From Rhizobium cauense (lineage in GTDB: Bacteria; Pseudomonadota; Alphaproteobacteria; Rhizobiales; Rhizobiaceae), in assembly GCF_019511525.1 (NCBI RefSeq), contig NZ_JAEUAT010000011.1, forward strand, positions 149,326-213,325: a stretch of DNA of 64,000 nt, given 5' to 3'. Below the pieces are notes generated by a model. That model did no database searches and was not told the origin of the DNA. It worked only from the letters and a program-made list of their open reading frames with translations. Of this stretch, positions 39,619 to 48,156 are shown piece by piece. Both the position numbers and the translations under genes were made by a program. Every line of letters begins with the position of its first letter. Within the stretch, counting starts at the first letter, position 1.

Positions 39619-40374
39619 TTAGTAGGGTCGCTTCAATATCCGCTTACGGCGTGTCGCGCGATGGCGGAGCACGTAATACAGAAAAGCGGCCGAGCCGAAA
39701 CCGTGCCGCAAGGGCTTGAGCCTGGCCATCCGAACGACCTTTGGCTCGCGCGCAAATGCGCCGGCCGTGACTTCGAACAGATCGCCGACATTGAGCACGA
39801 GTCGCGCGTGGTCCGCCCGAATGTTCTTGCGAAGCCATTTCTCCCGTGAGGGACTGCTCGTGCCGACGATAAGGATGTCGAACTTCTGCCGGTCAAGGTC
39901 CTCGACCACCACCGATGAGACCTCCTTCTCGGAGAAGCCCTCAGACACGACAACGACGTCATGCCACGGTGCGTGCCGCCGGAACTTCGCAGCCGTCTTG
40001 TTCACCGCTTCGCGCGGGCCACCGATAAGGCCGATACGTCGTGGCGGCTCCATGAAGGTCAGCAGCGCCGGCACGAAATCGGCAGCCTTGAGGCTGGCAG
40101 GAAACGGCGACCCGTGCGCCACCTTCGATGCGAGATCAAGACCCGCGCCATCAGGAAGCAGCAAATCCTGCGAGAGAACGGCACGGTATTCGCGATCGCG
40201 TAGCGCCATCAGCATTTTGTGGGCGTTGACGAACGATACGGATGTCTGCCCCGCCGGGATCGTGAGGAGTTCGTTGACGAATACGAGCGCATCGTCCCAG
40301 CCAAGATCGCAGACAGGTAGATCGAAAATTGCGCGGCGCGAGGATGGGACCGCGAAGTTCGCGATCAGGTTCAT
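39619..40374 (-). CDS. WecG/TagA/CpsF-family glycosyltransferase
   Basis: 251 residues from ATG 40374, preceded by AGGAAG; ATG 40401 would add nine residues. GT26 features: NAHKMLMALRD, LLPDGAGLDLAS and, near the end, VGTSSPSREKWLRKN, corresponding to the family's G-P-E-W pattern. These enzymes transfer a sugar (often ManNAc-type or uronic) onto lipid-linked intermediates at the inner membrane. It is upstream of and on the same strand as the Wzz-like gene. The ~240 bp between it and the flagellar block holds its promoter and the flagellar terminator. Confidence 0.82.
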   Translation of the reverse strand: MNLIANFAVPSSRRAIFDLPVCDLGWDDALVFVNELLTIPAGQTSVSFVNAHKMLMALRDREYRAVLSQDLLLPDGAGLDLASKVAHGSPFPASLKAADFVPALLTFMEPPRRIGLIGGPREAVNKTAAKFRRHAPWHDVVVVSEGFSEKEVSSVVVEDLDRQKFDILIVGTSSPSREKWLRKNIRADHARLVLNVGDLFEVTAGAFAREPKVVRMARLKPLRHGFGSAAFLYYVLRHRATRRKRILKRPY

Positions 40375-40625
40375 GCCGGCTTCCTGACGGTAGTGTTTCA
40401 TGCTGCTGCATCCAGGGAACATCACATAGCCGCACCGGACGACTCAACATCGGCCGATCGGGTCGCCTGGGAGCGCGTGAAAGAATTCCGGAACCGGAAT
40501 GCCGGTGCACGGTCAGCCCATCGACAGGGCTTGTAGCAGGGCGAGTTCAACTATCCCTTAGAGAAATGACTTCAATTTTTCGCTGCGAAGAAAGACACCG
40601 TTAACCAAGTGGGTCAGCCGGAAAC

Positions 40626-40651
40626 GTAAAGCGGCGCCAAAGGCGCCGCTT
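40626..40651 (-). terminator. Terminator of the flagellar operon
   Basis: 10-bp stem AAGCGGCGCC (40629-40638) / GGCGCCGCTT (40642-40651), loop AAA, followed on the minus strand by a short TTTACG tract; 15 bp past the stop at 40667. Confidence 0.78.
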
Positions 40652-40666
40652 CCGAAATGAGCCTAC

Positions 40667-41194
40667 TTACTCGACCTTTTCCGCGACTGACGCCGGGGCC
40701 ACGACGTTGACGGGCTTGGCCGTCTTCTTCTGCTGTCCGGATGCGTTCGCCTTGACGTCTTCCTTGGATAGATAGTCCAGCTGCTCCAGCATCACCTGGT
40801 CGATATAGTCCCCGCCCAGATGCTTGTTGATGTCCTTCTTGATCATCTCCCGGAAGGCATTCGGATCGAAAGACTTCATGTTGGAAATGTCGACCATCTT
40901 GTTGCCGACGAGCAGCGTGAACAGTTCGTCGGTGGTCAGCTCCGTCAGAGGCAAGGTGAGGTTCTTCACCGTCTCCTTGTTCATCATGAAGGACACCTTG
41001 CCGAGGAAATAGCCGGTGACTGCGCCATCGGCTATAATCGGCACAGTGATCGTCTCGCCCTTTACAAGCTCTAACTGGCTTTGCTTTGAATCATCGGGAG
41101 CCGGTGCAGGAGCCGTCGCCATCTGCACCGAGAAATAGACCGATGCCAGCGTGATCGCGCAAACCCAGACGCCTGTCAGAACGAGCTTAATCAT
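40667..41194 (-). CDS. Membrane-anchored protein at the end of the flagellar operon
   Basis: 175 residues from ATG 41194, which overlaps the upstream stop by one base (TGATG). One N-terminal membrane helix at about 4-23 (VLTGVWVCAITLASVYFSV), then a periplasmic domain with FLGKVSFMMNKETVKNLTLPLTEL. The C terminus is Ala/Lys/Pro/Val-rich. It has the topology of FliL-type proteins but no clear FliL sequence similarity. Consistently last in this late flagellar block in Sinorhizobium; its role in motility is inferred from position only. Confidence 0.68.
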   Translation of the reverse strand: MIKLVLTGVWVCAITLASVYFSVQMATAPAPAPDDSKQSQLELVKGETITVPIIADGAVTGYFLGKVSFMMNKETVKNLTLPLTELTTDELFTLLVGNKMVDISNMKSFDPNAFREMIKKDINKHLGGDYIDQVMLEQLDYLSKEDVKANASGQQKKTAKPVNVVAPASVAEKVE

Positions 41195-41559
41195 CAAGCG
41201 TCACGTGCCACAAATTGCTCTTGGGAATAAGTGCCGTCGGCATCAGCATCCTGGACGGCGCTCTTCAGGAGATCGGCAACAGTGCGGACCGCTTCCAGAT
41301 GAGCCTCCACGCGCCGTGCATTCAGCGCAAGCTTCTTCTTCAGGCCATGCAACTGGTCAAGGTGCGAAGCCGCCAGTTCCTTCGGATCCGTGTCGCGGAA
41401 GAGCATGGACAATTCGTAAAGGCAGCGGCTCTTATGGGTATTCGACACCTTGAGATCGAATTGCGGATCGTTGCCGATACGCGTGTTCTCGTTGTCGATG
41501 ATCATTTCGAGGCGTCCAAGAACCGATTTGATGCGGTATTCGTTCGAGATTATTTCCAT
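41194..41559 (-). CDS. FlgN-like flagellar export chaperone
   Basis: 121 residues, all-helical in character, with GAGGA before ATG 41559. The N-terminal helix carries LGRLEMIIDNEN, and the C-terminal helix LALNARRVEAHLEAVRTVADLLKSAV is followed by DADGTYS, a pattern I associate with alphaproteobacterial FlgN (binds FlgK/FlgL before export). Both hook-associated proteins are encoded 6-8 kb upstream on the same strand. No profile comparison was possible, so this remains a likely assignment. Confidence 0.6.
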   Translation of the reverse strand: MEIISNEYRIKSVLGRLEMIIDNENTRIGNDPQFDLKVSNTHKSRCLYELSMLFRDTDPKELAASHLDQLHGLKKKLALNARRVEAHLEAVRTVADLLKSAVQDADADGTYSQEQFVARDA

Positions 41560-41576
41560 TTTTGTCCTCGATTCCC

Positions 41577-42143
41577 TCAGGCGTCATTGGCGGACTTGTT
41601 GTCCGCAGTTGGTGTACCGAACGTCTTGCGCTGGAAGTCGTCGATCATGCTCAGCGCCATATTGCGATCGTCCTGATCGGTGGAGGCGTTCGCGACCTTG
41701 CCCTCCTGCTTCTTCAGCGCGTCTTGATAAAGCTGCTTGGCGATGCCGATGCCATCACCCTTGGAAATCTCGTTGCCGAGCTGTTCGGCCATCATGCCTT
41801 TCCAGATATCGCCGGTCGCGCCCTTGCCGTAGACTTCCTCGCTGTCGTTCGGCAGCATGTTCTTGATGAAGTTCTGCAGAACCATCGCCTCGAACTTGCG
41901 GTAGGTTTCCGGCACCTCTTCCGTCTTGGTGCTGCGGTTCTTGCTGTCGCTCAAACCGGTCTTGCCCGCGGCGCGGTCGAGAATATCGACGGCAGATGTA
42001 AAGCCATTGCCTGCTTCCGCCAGGCTGTTGGCGGCAAAAGCAGCCTGGTTTGCCTTCAGTTTTTCCTGGGCTGCCTGAACCTCAAGCGGGTCGGCAGCTT
42101 TGACAACATCCAGGACCAGATCACTCGGAGGTGAAATAGCCAA
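41577..42143 (-). CDS. FlgJ-like rod-binding protein
   Basis: 188 residues if started at TTG 42143, which has AAGAGGAT 6 bp upstream; the ATG at 42272 gives an implausible basic leader overlapping the preceding gene. Residues about 83-140 (KFEAMVLQNFIKNMLPNDSEEVYGKG... QLGNEISKGDGIGIAKQLY) match the rod-capping N-terminal domain of FlgJ. The muramidase half of FlgJ is absent; a separate lytic transglycosylase gene at 52013 may supply that activity. Confidence 0.75.
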   Translation of the reverse strand: MAISPPSDLVLDVVKAADPLEVQAAQEKLKANQAAFAANSLAEAGNGFTSAVDILDRAAGKTGLSDSKNRSTKTEEVPETYRKFEAMVLQNFIKNMLPNDSEEVYGKGATGDIWKGMMAEQLGNEISKGDGIGIAKQLYQDALKKQEGKVANASTDQDDRNMALSMIDDFQRKTFGTPTADNKSANDA

Positions 42144-42174
42144 GTCACAATCCTCTTGATTAAGATTGCGACGA

Positions 42175-42588
42175 TTATGATTTTTGAAGCTTGCTGGAGG
42201 CTGGCGTACCGAATTTTTGATCGATGAGATCATAGACTGCGTTGTCGTCGGCTTCCCGGCGCTCGGTTTCAAGCGCCTCGCGCATGCCGTCCTCCAACCG
42301 GTCGCCCTTTGCCCGCTCCTGCATGACCCGCATCTCGTGGATCTGCTGCATGCCGGTCAACTGCTTGTCCTTGATGCCGAGCCGGTTGAAGCGATCGGCA
42401 TAGCCCTGCGAAAAGGCATGGTGGACCGGATCCATGGAGCCAAGCGCCAGAATGACGCTGTCCATCTGTTCGTTGACTTCCGCGCGCTGGCGGCTCGTTT
42501 CGGCAAGATCGAATTCGGCCATCTGCTCGAGATGCCGCTGAACCGCGACGAGGCGCTTGAGTTTCTGGGAGCGCGTCTTGTCCGTCAT
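42175..42588 (-). CDS. FliJ-like flagellar export protein
   Basis: 137 residues from ATG 42588 (MTDKTRSQKLKRL...), 4 bp after the fliR stop. Almost entirely charged coiled coil (AVQRHLEQMAEFDLAETSRQRAEVNEQM), the signature of FliJ, which couples the export ATPase to FlhA. Size, charge and place in the block fit; FliJ sequences are too divergent for certainty by eye. The 84-bp upstream extension of the frame lies inside fliR and is rejected. Confidence 0.6.
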   Translation of the reverse strand: MTDKTRSQKLKRLVAVQRHLEQMAEFDLAETSRQRAEVNEQMDSVILALGSMDPVHHAFSQGYADRFNRLGIKDKQLTGMQQIHEMRVMQERAKGDRLEDGMREALETERREADDNAVYDLIDQKFGTPASSKLQKS

Positions 42589-42592
42589 ACCG

Positions 42593-43345
42593 TTACCTGC
42601 CGATGAACACGCTGGCGAAAGATTGGGCGAACTGACTGACAAGCGCCGCAACCGAGAAGTAGAAAAGGAAGAGACCGCCGAGAAGCAGATAGGGCGTCGA
42701 TATGAAGTACACCGGAATCTGCGGCGCCAGCTTGTTGATGAAGCCGATAGCGATGTTGAACATCAGGCCGTAGATCAGGAAGGGGCTCGACAGCCGCAGC
42801 ATGATCATGAACGTCGATGACAATGTGTCGGAAAACGAAATGAGCGTGCTGCGCATCGGCATGACGCCGCCGAACGGCATCGAGGTGTAGGAATCCACCA
42901 GCGCTCGGAACACGACATGATGAAAGTCCATCATGAACAGGATCATCATGCCCGCGAAGGTTATGAAACCCGAAAGACTGGTTTCGAGGGTGTCTTCAAA
43001 AACATCGGCCGCGCTCGGCTGCGTGTAGCCGATCATCATCGCGATGACGCTGGCCGCGAACTGCAGGCCGAGCGTGTAGAGACGTGCCAGCATCCCGTAC
43101 ATGACACCAATCAGCGATTCGCTGAAGATGAAGCCGATATAGGTGGCATTCGACGTATGGACGATCGGATAGACCGTGTCCCATAGGACAGGCAGGATCG
43201 CAAGGGACAGGCCGGCGGCTATGAAAACCCTGAGCTGCGGTGGGACGCGGGCCGATGAAAAGCCCGGCATCGCCAAAACGCAGCCGCCAATCCGGCAGAA
43301 AACAAGGAAAAGCGCCAGAACAGTCCCTTGCGGGTCAGTTATCAT
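42593..43345 (-). CDS. fliR: Flagellar export apparatus protein FliR
   Basis: 250 residues, six membrane segments. FliR landmarks: the opening FLVFCRIGGCVLAMPGFSSARVPPQLRVFIAAGLSLAI and central PFLIYGLMFNIAIGFINKLAPQIPVYF. Part of the FliPQR export gate in the flagellar basal body. ATGA overlap with flhA couples translation. Confidence 0.93.
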   Translation of the reverse strand: MITDPQGTVLALFLVFCRIGGCVLAMPGFSSARVPPQLRVFIAAGLSLAILPVLWDTVYPIVHTSNATYIGFIFSESLIGVMYGMLARLYTLGLQFAASVIAMMIGYTQPSAADVFEDTLETSLSGFITFAGMMILFMMDFHHVVFRALVDSYTSMPFGGVMPMRSTLISFSDTLSSTFMIMLRLSSPFLIYGLMFNIAIGFINKLAPQIPVYFISTPYLLLGGLFLFYFSVAALVSQFAQSFASVFIGR

Positions 43346-45429
43346 GAAATCGAGCCCAGAATCTTTATCTCGATGCCCTTGGCCAGCTCGACATGCGACA
43401 GGACCGGGAGCGTTGCGAACAACCGTTCGATGATCATGCGCACATAGGAGCGTGTTTCCGGCGAGGTGACAAGGGCGAAAGGCAGGCCGCGGTCCATGAA
43501 TTCACGGATAACGCTCGTTGCTTCTTCGCTGAATTCCTCAAGCATGCGCGGATCGATGTCGAATTCCACGACTTCGCCCTTGTTGTCGCGTTTCAGGGCC
43601 TGGTGGAAGGCGAGGTCCCACTTGCTGCCGAGTCGCAGCACGCGCAGCACACCATTGTCCGCGAGGTCGCCGCAAAGCTGCTGGGCCATACGCACGCGAA
43701 CATGCTCGACGATCTGCTCGGTCTTGCGGACATGCGGCGCGAGTTCGGCTACCGCTTCCAGAATGAGATGCAGGTTGCGGATGGATACGCGCTCCGCAAG
43801 CAGAAGCTTCAGCACAGCCTGCAAGCCGGAGTAAGACATGTGCGACGAGCAAATCTCGTCCGCGAGCTTCTTGTATTCCGGATCGAGCCTGTCGATCAGC
43901 ACCTTCACGTCCTTGTACGACAGGAGTGCCGGCAGGTTGTTGCGAATGACCTCGCTCATGTGGGTCAGCACGACGGACACGTTGTCGATCGGCTGGAAGC
44001 CCTCGCGTTTCAGATCATCAGCAAAAGCTTCGAGGATGGAAACGGCCGGCATGCCGAAGGCGGGCTCGCGAATTTCGTCGCCGGGAATACTCGGCTTGCG
44101 GCCTGAACCGGTGACGACGAGAACTTCACCGACACGCAGCAAGTTGGACGCGACGGTCGTACCGTGAATGCGGATCTGATAGGACTTCTCGGAGATGCCG
44201 ATATCGTCGGTGACCTTGATCTCAGGAACGACGAAGCCGTACTGCGTCGCGAATTTCTTGCGCATCTTGCCGACGCGGAAGGCGAGTTCCTGGTGGGCGC
44301 CAAGCAGGCGCGTCGAAACCATCTTGCCGAGGGCGAGCTCGATTTCGGAGGTGCGCAGAACCGACTTGACGGAGTCCTTCTCAAGTTCCTTGTTCTGGAC
44401 GACCTTCTTTTCTTCCTGCTCGCGCCGAGCCTTGTTCTCGGCCTCGACCTGACGCGGGATAAACCAGCTACCGAATGCGAGAAGAGCGGCAAGGAACATG
44501 AACGGGACAAACGGCAGGCCCGGCATCAACCCGAGGATGGCCATCAGCACCGCCGAAACCGAAAGTGCGCGAGGATAGCCGCTCAACTGGTTGACGACCG
44601 CCTGCTCGGTCGAGCCTACGGTGCCGCCGCGCGACACGAGAAGGCCGGCTGCGAGTGAAACGATGAGGGCCGGCATTTGCGACACAAGGCCGTCGCCAAC
44701 CGAGAGCTTGACGAAGACGTCGGCGGCTTCGGAAATCGGCATGCCATGGCGGAAGTAGCCGATGATGATGCCGCCGAAAATGTTGATGCAGGTGATCAGA
44801 AGGCCGGCGATGGCATCGCCGCGCACGAACTTTGACGCACCGTCCATCGCACCGAAGAACGAGCTTTCCTCTTCCAGCTCCTTGCGGCGGCGCTGTGCTT
44901 CCTTCTCGTCGATGATGCCGGCCGAGAGGTCGGCGTCGATCGACATCTGCTTGCCGGGGATGGCATCGAGGGTGAAGCGTGCGCCGACTTCCGCGATACG
45001 CGTCGCACCCTTGGTGATGACAATGAAGTTGATGGTGATCAGGATCAGGAAGACGATCAGACCGATGACGAAGTCGCCGGACATCACGAGGCTTGCAAAG
45101 CCTGCGATAACGCCTCCGGCGGCGTCGTGACCCTGGTGCCCATGCGAAAGGATGACGCGGGTGGTTGCGATGTTCAGCGCCAATCGCGTCATCGTCGCGA
45201 TCAGGAGGATGGTCGGGAAGGACGAGAAATCGAGCGGCTTCTGGATCCACAGCGCCACCATCAGGATCAGCACCGAGAAGGCGATCGAGAAAGCCAGTCC
45301 CATGTCGATCAAAAATGGTGGAATCGGCAGGAACAGGACGCAGATGATAACGATGATGCCCATGGCAAAACCGATATCACGTACGCTAAGTCCGGCTTTC
45401 GGGAGGGGAAGTGCGGGAGGTTGCGCCAT
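43342..45429 (-). CDS. flhA: Flagellar export protein FlhA
   Basis: 695 residues. The N-terminal membrane half has about eight helices beginning FAMGIIVIICVLFLPIPPFLIDMGLAFSIAFSVLILMVAL, with the FHIPEP-family pattern GARFTLDAIPGKQMSIDADL. A linker and cytosolic domain follow (VVPEIKVTDDIGISEKSYQIRIHG... ILEAVAELAPHVRKTEQIVEHVRVRMAQQL). It forms the export ring that docks FliH/I/J and chaperones. Overlaps fliR by 4 bp; 88 bp follow the fliQ stop. Confidence 0.96.
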   Translation of the reverse strand: MAQPPALPLPKAGLSVRDIGFAMGIIVIICVLFLPIPPFLIDMGLAFSIAFSVLILMVALWIQKPLDFSSFPTILLIATMTRLALNIATTRVILSHGHQGHDAAGGVIAGFASLVMSGDFVIGLIVFLILITINFIVITKGATRIAEVGARFTLDAIPGKQMSIDADLSAGIIDEKEAQRRRKELEEESSFFGAMDGASKFVRGDAIAGLLITCINIFGGIIIGYFRHGMPISEAADVFVKLSVGDGLVSQMPALIVSLAAGLLVSRGGTVGSTEQAVVNQLSGYPRALSVSAVLMAILGLMPGLPFVPFMFLAALLAFGSWFIPRQVEAENKARREQEEKKVVQNKELEKDSVKSVLRTSEIELALGKMVSTRLLGAHQELAFRVGKMRKKFATQYGFVVPEIKVTDDIGISEKSYQIRIHGTTVASNLLRVGEVLVVTGSGRKPSIPGDEIREPAFGMPAVSILEAFADDLKREGFQPIDNVSVVLTHMSEVIRNNLPALLSYKDVKVLIDRLDPEYKKLADEICSSHMSYSGLQAVLKLLLAERVSIRNLHLILEAVAELAPHVRKTEQIVEHVRVRMAQQLCGDLADNGVLRVLRLGSKWDLAFHQALKRDNKGEVVEFDIDPRMLEEFSEEATSVIREFMDRGLPFALVTSPETRSYVRMIIERLFATLPVLSHVELAKGIEIKILGSIS

Positions 45430-45517
45430 TTCGATTCCGTCTCTTCATGAGAGGTGCGGGCATGATGCCCACCAATTCGGACCGAGTGTTAAATGGCGAA
45501 GCTTGCGCGAAGGTGGC

Positions 45518-45784
45518 TCAGAAGCCGGATTGAATGCGCGAAAACACCAGGTTGGTGAAAATCGAAATCTGCGATCCGACGAACGGAGCGGAGATGCCAA
45601 TGGTGACGAGGACGGCGACGATCTTGGGAACGAAGGTGAGCGTTGCTTCCTGAACCTGTGTCAACGCCTGGAACACGGCGATGATCAGACCGATAATCAT
45701 GGCCGCCGCAACCGCCGGGCCGGCAGAAACGAGAACGGTCCAGATCGCTGCCTGGAAAAGGTCAAGAGCATCAGCTTCATTCAT
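45518..45784 (-). CDS. fliQ: Flagellar export apparatus protein FliQ
   Basis: 88 residues, two membrane helices (IWTVLVSAGPAVAAAMIIGLIIAVFQALTQVQEATLTFVPKIVAVLVT). The TQVQE-TL-FVPK turn is characteristic of FliQ/SctS. Export-gate component with FliP/FliR; sits between flgD and flhA. Confidence 0.93.
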   Translation of the reverse strand: MNEADALDLFQAAIWTVLVSAGPAVAAAMIIGLIIAVFQALTQVQEATLTFVPKIVAVLVTIGISAPFVGSQISIFTNLVFSRIQSGF

Positions 45785-45848
45785 CGCCAGGCAACCTCAT
45801 ATCGCCTTGCGGTTCGCCCGAGGTGGCCGAACCGCGTCATAATTGCAC

Positions 45849-46286
45849 TCAGCTCGACGACGGAGTGTCAGTCGTCGGCGCCTTGTCGGACAGGGTGATT
45901 CCCGCCTGCACAAGGATACTCTTCCCGTCGGTCGTCGTCGCGATAATTCCGTCGGAATAGACCTTGACCGAAGCAACCGTGCCTTTGACGGTGCCGTCGG
46001 CGCTGGTCATGTACTTGCCGATGTAGCTACTGCCCTGTGTCAGGCTCGAACTCGCGAGCAAGGAGTCCAGTTTCGTGTTCGTCTGGATCGTCTGTTCGAC
46101 CTGCGAGAAGCTTGCCAGCTGAGACATCTGCTCGCTGGCATCCATCGGGTCCGTCGGATCCTGGTTCTTCATCTGGGCGATGAGCAGTTGCAGGAAGCTG
46201 TCGTAGTTCAGCGTCGCCTTCGTCTGCGCGCTTGCCGTGCTCGACGAAGTCGAACTCGACGTGCCTGAAACGCCGTCTACCGCCAT
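45849..46286 (-). CDS. flgD: Hook assembly scaffold protein FlgD
   Basis: 145 residues. Ser/Thr-rich N terminus, then YDSFLQLLIAQMKNQDPTDPMDASEQMSQLASFSQVEQTIQTN, the FlgD signature. The C-terminal FlgD Ig/Tudor-like part is short (~50 residues), as in rhizobial FlgD. Needed as hook cap during hook polymerisation. Its start overlaps the flbT stop by 10 bp. Confidence 0.93.
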   Translation of the reverse strand: MAVDGVSGTSSSTSSSTASAQTKATLNYDSFLQLLIAQMKNQDPTDPMDASEQMSQLASFSQVEQTIQTNTKLDSLLASSSLTQGSSYIGKYMTSADGTVKGTVASVKVYSDGIIATTTDGKSILVQAGITLSDKAPTTDTPSSS

Positions 46287-46726
46287 GGTGCAATCTCCTT
46301 GCGAATCTGCTCGACCATCGTCGGCGGCATTTCCTGATTGTTGAGGATGCTGTCTTCGATCGAATAGAGACCACGGATCGCCTTGAGTGCGTCAAACGCG
46401 CGTCCCGTCGAGACGAGGCCGTCGATGCGCTTCAGTTCGGCAAGAACCTCTTCATTCCGGAAGCAGGTCAGCAGCATGGTGATCGACTTGCGGAACATCG
46501 CAGTCGACTGCTCCTTGCCCTCAGGATTGATGAGGATCATCTGCGCGATGAAATAGAGCTGGCGCAGAGGCGTCGTTGCATCTTCCGGCTGGAGGACGTG
46601 GTTTTCGAGAAGGAACGTTACATCATTCAGGAATTCCAGCGCGACCTTGCGATCGACGCGCAGGACCGCACCGTTGATGAAGATTTTTTCCCCGGCTTTT
46701 AGCGAGATACGAAGTGTGCTTTTCAT
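46277..46726 (-). CDS. flbT: Flagellar biosynthesis repressor/regulator FlbT
   Basis: 149 residues, with KSTLRISLKAGEKIFINGAVLRVDRKVALEFLNDVTFLLENHVLQPEDATTPLRQLYF, diagnostic for FlbT. In Caulobacter FlbT binds the 5' leader of flagellin mRNA and controls its stability; in other alphaproteobacteria it activates flagellin production. The flagellin leaders downstream in this window share a conserved block that could be its target (inference). Start overlaps the flaF stop by 4 bp. Confidence 0.93.
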   Translation of the reverse strand: MKSTLRISLKAGEKIFINGAVLRVDRKVALEFLNDVTFLLENHVLQPEDATTPLRQLYFIAQMILINPEGKEQSTAMFRKSITMLLTCFRNEEVLAELKRIDGLVSTGRAFDALKAIRGLYSIEDSILNNQEMPPTMVEQIRKEIAPWR

Positions 46727-47070
46727 TTTAGGCCATCCCTGATGATGGTGGTAACGTCTATAATGCCTTGGTAATTCGTCGATTGCCGGCGCCTGATCCT
46801 ATCGCACTCCTTCAAGATCCAGATCGCGATGGAAATGAGGTTGGCCCGCAGTTGGACCTCAAGCTGATTGTCCGTATGCTTGAGGTCTTCGATGAAGCTC
46901 ACCCAAACACGCCGGGTATAGAACAATGCATCAATGGCTTCCCGGCTGTACTTCTCTTTGTCCCGCGCAATGGACAGCAGCTCGATGGATCGATCGAGAA
47001 CCTGACGCTCCCGCTCCTTCGCATCGGCCACCGAGTCCTGTATGACCTCGGCGTAAGAGAACTGATACAT
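46723..47070 (-). CDS. flaF: Flagellin synthesis regulator FlaF
   Basis: 115 residues, beginning MYQFSYAEVIQDSVADAKERERQVLDRSIELL and containing ALFYTRRVWVSFIEDLKHTDNQLEVQLRANLISIAIWIL, the FlaF family core. FlaF acts with FlbT as a flagellin-level regulator or chaperone. Translationally coupled to flbT. Confidence 0.93.
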   Translation of the reverse strand: MYQFSYAEVIQDSVADAKERERQVLDRSIELLSIARDKEKYSREAIDALFYTRRVWVSFIEDLKHTDNQLEVQLRANLISIAIWILKECDRIRRRQSTNYQGIIDVTTIIRDGLK

Positions 47071-47106
47071 TCATGCATCCTTCTTTGTCTTTCGTACCTC
47101 TGATCA

Positions 47107-48153
47107 TCAAAGGTAGTTCACGAGACTCAACTGCTGGATTTTCGAGACAATGGTGTAGGCCGTCTCCAACTGGGTCTGGAGTGTATTCACCAGCGTCGAC
47201 GCTTCCGACGTATCCACGCCCTGGAGATCGACGAGCTTGTTTTGAATAATGTTCGACTGCGCATCGAGTGCGTCGTTGGCCTTCTCGACCCGCTCCTGCG
47301 AAAGGCCGAGCTGGCTTGCCTGCGTGACGATGCCCGTCGTCGCCTGGGCGGCATAGCCGATCGCCTTGGAGGTCACCTTGCCCAGTGCGTCGGCACTGAG
47401 GCCTTGGCCGGCCAGCGCCGAAACAGTAATCGAAGCCAGTGCGAAGTAGCGCATGCCTTCCGAGTTCGCGTTGGTCGATGAGGTCACGACTTCCGAGTTG
47501 CTGATGCGGCTGGTCATGTTCTGATTGGAAGCGCTCGACCAGCCCGTGGTTGGATCGGTCCAGCTAGCCTCGGAGAACATCGGCTCGACCGTGCCGGTGA
47601 TGAAGGTTTCCATCTCGGGGCCGGTGAGTTCGCCAACCGTCTTGCTGAGTGAGGCCGCGTAGGTGCCAAGCGCCGCCGTGATGTTGGCGGTCACCGTGGC
47701 CGACTGATCCTTCAACGGCTGCACATCGGTGTTGATACCGGAGAACAGGTATTCGCCGTTCAGCATGGTGTTGCCGGTATCCATGAGCTGCGAAAGAGCG
47801 TCGCCGGCAGACTGCATGGCCACCGTGATGCTGGTCTTGTCCTGGCTGCCCTGAAGCGCGGTCAGCTTGGAAACGAGCGCGTCACCCGCCTTCTTCATGC
47901 TGTCGAGGCCGAGCTGCGAGGCTTCAAGCCGACCGGAAACGACGGAGTTGCTGCCCTTGAGGGCTGCGATACGGCTGATTTCGGACGTGAAGTTCACGCT
48001 CTTGGCGGCCCCGGAACCCAGCGACGCGCCGATATCGGCGTAGACGCCCGTGGTTGCCTCCAGCGAAGAGGTAATCAGCTGCTTCTGCGTCTGACGGATC
48101 GTCAATCGCATTGCGTCTTGAATTGCAGAGCTAGAAATAAATGAACTTTTCAT
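47107..48153 (-). CDS. flgL: Hook-associated protein FlgL (HAP3)
   Basis: 348 residues. Flagellin-like N-terminal helix (SSSAIQDAMRLTIRQTQKQLITSSLEATTG) and C-terminal flagellin_C helix (DTSEASTLVNTLQTQLETAYTIVSKIQQLSLVNYL). Forms the hook-filament junction with FlgK, three bases downstream of the flgK stop. Confidence 0.93.
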   Translation of the reverse strand: MKSSFISSSAIQDAMRLTIRQTQKQLITSSLEATTGVYADIGASLGSGAAKSVNFTSEISRIAALKGSNSVVSGRLEASQLGLDSMKKAGDALVSKLTALQGSQDKTSITVAMQSAGDALSQLMDTGNTMLNGEYLFSGINTDVQPLKDQSATVTANITAALGTYAASLSKTVGELTGPEMETFITGTVEPMFSEASWTDPTTGWSSASNQNMTSRISNSEVVTSSTNANSEGMRYFALASITVSALAGQGLSADALGKVTSKAIGYAAQATTGIVTQASQLGLSQERVEKANDALDAQSNIIQNKLVDLQGVDTSEASTLVNTLQTQLETAYTIVSKIQQLSLVNYL

Positions 48154-48156
48154 GGC

